DNA of 25,448 nucleotides, taken from assembly GCA_900551155.1 (NCBI GenBank), contig URVA01000009.1:1-25448 (forward strand). The letters are read 5' to 3'. The notes beneath the pieces are model-generated. The model was not told the DNA's origin, ran no database searches, and saw only the letters and a program-made list of their open reading frames with translations. Below, one piece after another: positions 21,867 to 25,448 of the stretch. The first letter of the stretch is position 1; every line of letters starts with the position of its first letter. Both the position numbers and the translations under genes were made by a program. The stretch is from an uncultured Eggerthella sp. (lineage in GTDB: Bacteria > Actinomycetota > Coriobacteriia > Coriobacteriales > Eggerthellaceae).

Positions 21867-23488
21867 TGAAACAGGTTTTCGTGAATACCTATTCAAAAAC
21901 AACGGCAGACGATAAGGCTTCGTTATCAGGGGTCTTGTCGTCTGAAGTGACAAAATCTTCTTCGTTATTAGATGATTCTACGCAGCGACCTATAGAGCTC
22001 CTTGCTCCCGCTGGTGGGTGGGAACAGCTTCGCTATGCGCTCTATTTTGGAGCGGATGCGGTTTATTTGGCGTGCGATAAGTTTGGTCTTCGATCGCGTG
22101 CGGGGAACTTTTCTCTTGAAGAACTTCCTGGGGCAATTGCTCTGGCTCACCAGTATGGCGCTAAGGTGCATGTAACCTGCAATGCCTTTGCTCATGATAC
22201 CGATTTAGAAGAACTTCCTTCTTATATTGAGGCAATTCGAGATGCTCAGGCAGATGCGGTAATCGTAAGTGATTTGGGTGTATTGTCGGTTGTTCAACAG
22301 GTTGCTCCAGAGTTGACTATTCATGTCTCCACTCAGGCATCAGTTTCAAATGCGGCTGCTGCCATGATGTGGTATCGCTTAGGTGCTCGTCGTATTGTGT
22401 GTGCTCGCGAAATGTCTTGCGAAGAAATTGCAGCTATGCGTCGTGCAATTCCTGATGATCTGGAAATTGAAGTATTTGTTCATGGCGCAATGTGTATGGC
22501 AATTTCTGGGCGTTGCTTGATTAGCGATTTCATGACAGGGCGTGCGGCAAATAAGGGCGAATGCGTGCAACCTTGTCGTTGGGAATATCGCTTGAAAGAA
22601 CCCAGCAGACCTGATCAGGAATTCGGTATCGAAGAAGATGAGGTCGGTACCTACTTAATGAATTCTAAAGACCTCAACATGTTATCTCACGTGCAGGATT
22701 TACGACGTGCAGGGGTTGACTCTATTAAAATTGAAGGCCGTGTAAAAAAGGCATTTTATGTGGCAACGGTCGTTAATGCGTATCGTCATGTGCTGGATGG
22801 AGAAGATCCCGTACTGTGGGAAAAGGAATTAGATACCATTTCCCATCGTCCTTATTCAACAGGATTTTTCTTTGGCCCTGCTGAACAGTCAACCGATGCT
22901 GATATGTATCAGCAGTTGTATGACTGGGTCGGAGAAGTTGTGTGCGCAGCGCCCGTTACCACAAGGACATCGTTAGAAAATTCGAGTGCTTGTAGTAACG
23001 AAGCGCCCCAGGATGCATCTTTGAACGAAGAAGAGCAAACAGGTGAGAGCGCTCAGGGAATGTGGCGTGTTTGGGCGAAATGTCGTAACCGTTTCTATCA
23101 GGGCGACAAGTTGGAAGTACTAAGTCCTCATGAACCTATTCGCGAAATTGAGGTCTGCGACCTTGCTGAAGTTTTTGGCTACAACCCCGATACTCAAAGT
23201 GCTGAAGAGCTTCTGGAAATGCAGCAAGCATTTCATGCGTTAGATGAGGTAGCTGGCAACAACAATCAGGAATCAAACAGTGATGCCCAGGATTCAATGA
23301 ACGCTTTTGAGCAAGGAAAAGACAAGCAGGCTGGCGAGCAAGAAAACAAAGCAATAAACCCTTATGCAGAGGTTTCGACCGACACGGCGCGTAAAGCTAT
23401 GGGGCTGTATGTTTTTACTTGTTCTGTACCGCTAAAATCGCACGATATTCTTCGCGTAAAACGAAAAGATCCTAACCGCAAGAATTAA
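21866..23488 (+). CDS. U32 peptidase-family protein (TrhP/RlhA-like)
   Basis: Members of this family, although named peptidases, include enzymes for prephenate-dependent hydroxylation of tRNA (TrhP/YegQ) or 23S rRNA (RlhA/YdcP). Features are ELLAPAGGWEQLRYAL (44-59), the family signature EVFVHGAMCMAISGRCLISD (about 203-222) and GECVQPCRW, whose cysteines could hold an iron-sulfur cluster, then DLRRAGVDSIKIEGRVK. After the catalytic barrel lie two low-complexity acidic stretches (about residues 370-400 and 460-495) flanking a small beta-rich domain, which is longer than usual. It starts by TAATG overlap with proS and has no own ribosome-binding site. It is last in the co-oriented cluster. Placement in one RNA-modifying subgroup is not possible from sequence alone. 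Confidence 0.85.
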   Translation: MKQVFVNTYSKTTADDKASLSGVLSSEVTKSSSLLDDSTQRPIELLAPAGGWEQLRYALYFGADAVYLACDKFGLRSRAGNFSLEELPGAIALAHQYGAKVHVTCNAFAHDTDLEELPSYIEAIRDAQADAVIVSDLGVLSVVQQVAPELTIHVSTQASVSNAAAAMMWYRLGARRIVCAREMSCEEIAAMRRAIPDDLEIEVFVHGAMCMAISGRCLISDFMTGRAANKGECVQPCRWEYRLKEPSRPDQEFGIEEDEVGTYLMNSKDLNMLSHVQDLRRAGVDSIKIEGRVKKAFYVATVVNAYRHVLDGEDPVLWEKELDTISHRPYSTGFFFGPAEQSTDADMYQQLYDWVGEVVCAAPVTTRTSLENSSACSNEAPQDASLNEEEQTGESAQGMWRVWAKCRNRFYQGDKLEVLSPHEPIREIEVCDLAEVFGYNPDTQSAEELLEMQQAFHALDEVAGNNNQESNSDAQDSMNAFEQGKDKQAGEQENKAINPYAEVSTDTARKAMGLYVFTCSVPLKSHDILRVKRKDPNRKN

Positions 23489-23497
23489 CTATTGATA

Positions 23498-23690
23498 CAC
23501 TAGTAACGAAGCAACAAGATGGTCGTGCTTTTATCCAACAAGCGAAGCCATCATTTCTAGTGCGGTTGTTAGGAAAAGGTTGTTTCTTTTGAAGATATCT
23601 CGTTACAGCAGGGATATCTTAATGGTTTGAAAAATTGTTTGGGGAGGAACGCCAGGAGTGTTAGCTGCTGGCGAGTACATAGTAAGTACT
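23498..23690 (+). other. Inverted-repeat-rich leader upstream of the 110-aa gene
   Basis: Four potential hairpins occur in series: CACTAG/CTAGTG (23498-23503, 23557-23562) enclosing GATGG/CCATC and GCTT/AAGC; AAGATATC/GATATCTT (23592-23599, 23613-23620); CGCCAG/CTGGCG (23650-23655, 23668-23673); and AGTAC/GTACT (23674-23678, 23686-23690) followed by TTTTT. The last resembles a weak attenuator just before the AAGGAGG site. The first may be the 3' end of the upstream operon. No known riboswitch recognised. Confidence 0.45.
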
Positions 23691-23705
23691 TTTTAAGGAG
23701 GCATT

Positions 23706-24038
23706 ATGGGAAGGCAGTCAGACGAGGCTTTGAAATTGGCTGATGTCGATGAGTTGATTCACTATTTAATGCAGAATCATTCCGCTTATATGCAGTGGTC
23801 AGAGGTTACGTATTATCTGACCGATGCCAATGATATTTATTGGCGTGCGCAGAACACCAACGAATTAAACGAAAAAGGTCATTTCGTAGATTGCAGCGAG
23901 CTCATTGCTTCCGTTCGTGAATTTATTGATTTGCCTTTTATGGAAGGCAATCGTTCAATTCGTGATGTATTTGATGAGGCTACTTTCTATGCATCGGTAA
24001 AAATTGATGGCCAAGGAACGCCGGTGCCAGTAATTTAA
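23706..24038 (+). CDS. Hypothetical protein (110 aa)
   Basis: No family recognised. The coding call rests on a strong TTAAGGAGG site and ATG at 23706, plausible amino-acid composition and a stop before the tRNA promoter. The protein is acidic, soluble and helix-rich at its start (DEALKLADVDELIHYLMQNH), with an aromatic middle (WSEVTYYLTDANDIYWRAQN) and a tail of FDEATFYASVKIDG. No signal peptide or membrane helix. It is preceded by a ~200-nt inverted-repeat-rich stretch suggesting RNA-level control. It is followed by tRNA-Ala, 120 bases later. Like the 75-aa protein at 5968-6195 it is small, acidic, rich in Tyr and Trp and next to a tRNA gene; whether that is meaningful is unknown. Confidence 0.7.
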   Translation: MGRQSDEALKLADVDELIHYLMQNHSAYMQWSEVTYYLTDANDIYWRAQNTNELNEKGHFVDCSELIASVREFIDLPFMEGNRSIRDVFDEATFYASVKIDGQGTPVPVI

Positions 24039-24115
24039 ACGAAGCTCTTCGAAGATAGTCTTTAAGGAATCTAAGATATCGTGCTTTGTACTTGTTGGTT
24101 TTTAGGTTTACCCTC

Positions 24116-24144
24116 TTGACCGTTTTGTGTGATGAGGGTATTCT
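24116..24144 (+). promoter_or_regulatory. Promoter for tRNA-Ala
   Basis: TTGACC (24116-24121), a 17-base spacer and TATTCT (24139-24144), ending 14 bases before the tRNA. A near-consensus -35 makes this the clearest promoter in the window. Confidence 0.75.
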
Positions 24145-24158
24145 AATCAACGCACTTC

Positions 24159-24234
24159 GGGGCATTAGCTCAGCTGGGAGAGCGCATGGCTGGCAGCCAT
24201 GAGGTCAGGGGTTCGATCCCCCTATGCTCCACCA
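24159..24234 (+). tRNA. tRNA-Ala (anticodon GGC)
   Basis: A 76-nt cloverleaf: acceptor GGGGCAT with ATGCTCC, D arm GCTC/GAGC, anticodon stem CATGG/CCATG with loop CTGGCAG (anticodon GGC, reading GCC), T arm AGGGG-TTCGATC-CCCCT region, and encoded CCA at 24232-24234. Confidence 0.97.
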
Positions 24235-24241
24235 AACTTTC

Positions 24242-24268
24242 AGAGTCGGGGTTTTCCCGACTCTTTTT
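24242..24268 (+). terminator. Terminator after tRNA-Ala
   Basis: AGAGTCGGG (24242-24250) pairs perfectly with CCCGACTCT (24256-24264) around GTTTT, followed by TTTT. Confidence 0.92.
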
Positions 24269-24333
24269 GTTTCTAGAGATACATCGGGTATTGTTGAGTA
24301 ATCAATAGAGGAAAAGCGAAAAGGGAACGTTAT

Positions 24334-24810
24334 ATGACACATAAAATTGCAGTAAGTGCATGCTTGCTTGGTGTTCCTTGCCGCTATGATGGCGGATCGA
24401 AGCCCAATGAAGAGGTAATTCAGTTTTTGAATAATCACGATTGTGAAGTGGTGCGTATTTGTCCCGAGGTAATGGGCGGGCTTTCTATCCCTCATCCTGC
24501 CAATGAAGTTCGCTTTTCTCATGGCAAGCGTTATGTATGCGATAAAGAGGGCAACGACAATACCGAAGCCTTCGAAGAGGGCGCACGTCGCGCTTGCGAG
24601 CACGCTTGTTCGAAGGGATGCACGCATGCTATTCTGAAAGCGAAAAGTCCTTCTTGTGGCGTGGGTGAAATATACGATGGAACCTTTTCTAAAACACTTA
24701 TTTCTGGCGATGGGGTAGCGGCAGTGCTTTTGCGAGAGCGTGGCTTGAAGTTGGCAACTGAAAAAACGTTTAATGAAGAATTTAGGGAAGATTTTGGTAT
24801 TTCGAGCTAA
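24334..24810 (+). CDS. DUF523 family protein
   Basis: A 158-residue member of the DUF523 (YbbK-like) family. The whole domain is present: SACLLGVPCRYDG (8-20), VRICPEVMGGLSIP (about 40-53), a FEEGARRACEHA helix, ILKAKSPSCGVGEIYDGTF (about 99-117) and SGDGVAAVLL. The conserved cysteines (in CLLG, VPC, CPE and SPSCG) suggest metal or iron-sulfur binding or redox function, but no activity is firmly established for the family. The ATG at 24334 follows AAAAGGGAA. It is placed between a tRNA terminator and a convergent NifX-like gene, so is probably monocistronic. No clear terminator was found in the 58 bases after it. Confidence 0.9.
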   Translation: MTHKIAVSACLLGVPCRYDGGSKPNEEVIQFLNNHDCEVVRICPEVMGGLSIPHPANEVRFSHGKRYVCDKEGNDNTEAFEEGARRACEHACSKGCTHAILKAKSPSCGVGEIYDGTFSKTLISGDGVAAVLLRERGLKLATEKTFNEEFREDFGISS

Positions 24811-24868
24811 CGCATTTAAATTAAGCGAGCTTGAATAAGTTTGGCCTTGCCTGCAATCGGTTGGTTTT

Positions 24869-25192
24869 CTATACGCAGGCTGCTACTTCTGCGGGATGAT
24901 CGTTGAGGTAGCTTGCTACTACATCAAAGGCACGGCCAGATGCGCCAGAAACCACTTTGATGCCTGCGTTTTCCATGCTTTCAATTTCTTTTTCTGAAAT
25001 TGCACCGCAGATAAGAATTTTGACATCAATCTGTCGAAGAAAGTTTGCCTGAGAGCCACAAAGATGTCCTTGGCTAGGGAGATTGCGCGAATCAACCATT
25101 TCACCATTTTCTATTTTGTAGTAATTAAAGTTGGTGCAACAGCTAAAGTGGCTGCTTACATCCAAACCTTCACTTGCTACAGCAATTCTCAT
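24869..25192 (-). CDS. NifX/NifB-type iron-molybdenum cofactor domain protein
   Basis: A 107-residue stand-alone dinitrogenase iron-molybdenum cofactor biosynthesis domain (the NifX/NifY/NifB C-terminal family). It begins MRIAVASEGLDVSSHFSCC, the family's strand-loop start with the His of the SxHF motif, and continues with a YYKIENGEM strand, a GAISEKEIESMENAGIKVV region and VASYLND. In nitrogen fixers such domains bind cofactor precursors; in non-fixers they are common orphans of unknown role that may bind metal clusters. Cys19, Cys20 and Cys45 could assist. No nif genes are present, so nitrogen fixation is not implied. The ATG at 25190-25192 follows AAGGGA. It converges with the DUF523 gene. 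Confidence 0.85.
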   Translation of the reverse strand: MRIAVASEGLDVSSHFSCCTNFNYYKIENGEMVDSRNLPSQGHLCGSQANFLRQIDVKILICGAISEKEIESMENAGIKVVSGASGRAFDVVASYLNDHPAEVAACV

Positions 25193-25317
25193 GGCTTCCC
25201 TTGTCGTTACCTGTCTAGATTACAGATAGCAAGAAACTAGCTTCAAAAATAATCGCAGCCAAATTCCGCGATAGTGCTGCGTTTAGGTAGGGAACAAATG
25301 TTTGTCGATACCTTCTT

Positions 25318-25342
25318 GTTATCTGTACATGTTCACGATAAC
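25318..25342. repeat. Inverted repeat before the recombinase fragment
   Basis: GTTATC (25318-25323) and GATAAC (25337-25342) form a perfect 6-bp inverted repeat 13 bases apart, with a TGTACA palindrome inside. It could be an operator or part of a recombination site; chance is possible. Confidence 0.25.
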
Positions 25343-25352
25343 GCCTAATGTA

Positions 25353-25448
25353 ATGAAGCCTTACTTATTTTGGATTAAGGGCAGTTTTAAGGGTGCGATA
25401 GGAACAGTGATCGTCAAAGATATGTCCCGATTTGGCAGAAACTATCTG
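25353..25448 (+). pseudogene. Serine recombinase fragment (N-terminus missing, runs off the window)
   Basis: The frame from ATG 25353 to the window end reads through VIVKDMSRFGRNYL, the core DxSRxxRN block of large serine recombinases/resolvases. In intact proteins about 60 or more residues, including the catalytic serine near the N-terminus, precede this block. Here only ~18 residues do; the frame upstream is open only from 25287 and shows no YxRxS-type motif, with stops at 25284 and 25272. The ATG has no ribosome-binding site. It is most likely a 5'-truncated remnant of a mobile element, about 1.1 kb beyond tRNA-Ala. A sequencing frameshift or an upstream intact copy outside this frame cannot be excluded, and the 3' part is not visible. 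Confidence 0.6.

Noticed and set aside
24205..24627. 140-codon minus-strand frame across tRNA-Ala and the DUF523 gene
   Set aside because: It is the antisense shadow of a clear tRNA and a conserved gene.
24847..24880. GCCTGC/GCAGGC inverted repeat between DUF523 and the NifX-like gene
   Set aside because: The loop is long, one arm lies in coding sequence, and no U-run follows on either strand.

Overview
The window looks like a chromosomal segment of a moderately low-GC bacterium. Gene content and protein character suggest Actinomycetota of the Coriobacteriia type (Eggerthellales/Coriobacteriales). This is inference: no rRNA or other decisive marker is present. Supporting points are the pyrH-frr-uppS-cdsA-dxr-rseP-ispG-proS order, paired DegV proteins, a COG1313 radical SAM protein and an adenosylhomocysteinase of the short archaeal/Thermotoga-like form. 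Most genes are housekeeping, with strong purine-rich Shine-Dalgarno sites.

Layout. 1-3645: end of a basic-tailed protein, then pncB (NAD salvage) and two DegV fatty-acid-binding proteins, closed by a strong terminator at 3682-3720. 3753-5710: an odd beta-hydroxyacid-dehydrogenase-like protein with a Cys/His/Asp-rich tail, followed by a PflA-like radical SAM protein. 5759-5873: tRNA-Thr(TGT) with promoter and terminator. 5968-7967 (minus strand): a 75-aa acidic protein, a cupin and ahcY. 8260-9579: a membrane family-2 glycosyltransferase behind a structured leader, convergent with comF (9576-10376, minus). 10377-10892: a 516-base noncoding stretch holding an array of helically phased TGTGAG repeats and a ~245-nt segment that folds around a perfect 11-bp closing helix. 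It is the best candidate here for an uncharacterised structured RNA; its position next to comF recalls the raiA-motif RNA. 10893-13341: an orphan solute-binding lipoprotein and an HtrA/DegP-type protease.

13629-23488 is one long co-oriented cluster: pyrH, frr, uppS, cdsA, dxr, rseP, ispG, proS and a U32 peptidase-family gene. Many junctions overlap or are nearly contiguous, and no internal terminator was seen. It links nucleotide supply, ribosome recycling, the MEP isoprenoid route (dxr, ispG), undecaprenyl diphosphate synthesis, phospholipid precursor synthesis and intramembrane proteolysis. Its RseP-like protease is unusual: no PDZ domain is apparent, and a ~95-residue segment resembling a winged helix sits on the cytoplasmic side.

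23489-25448: a ~200-nt segment rich in inverted repeats leads into a 110-aa hypothetical gene. Then come tRNA-Ala(GGC) with promoter and terminator, a DUF523 gene, a NifX/NifB-like iron-molybdenum-cofactor-domain protein (minus), and at the right edge an apparently N-terminally truncated serine-recombinase reading frame.
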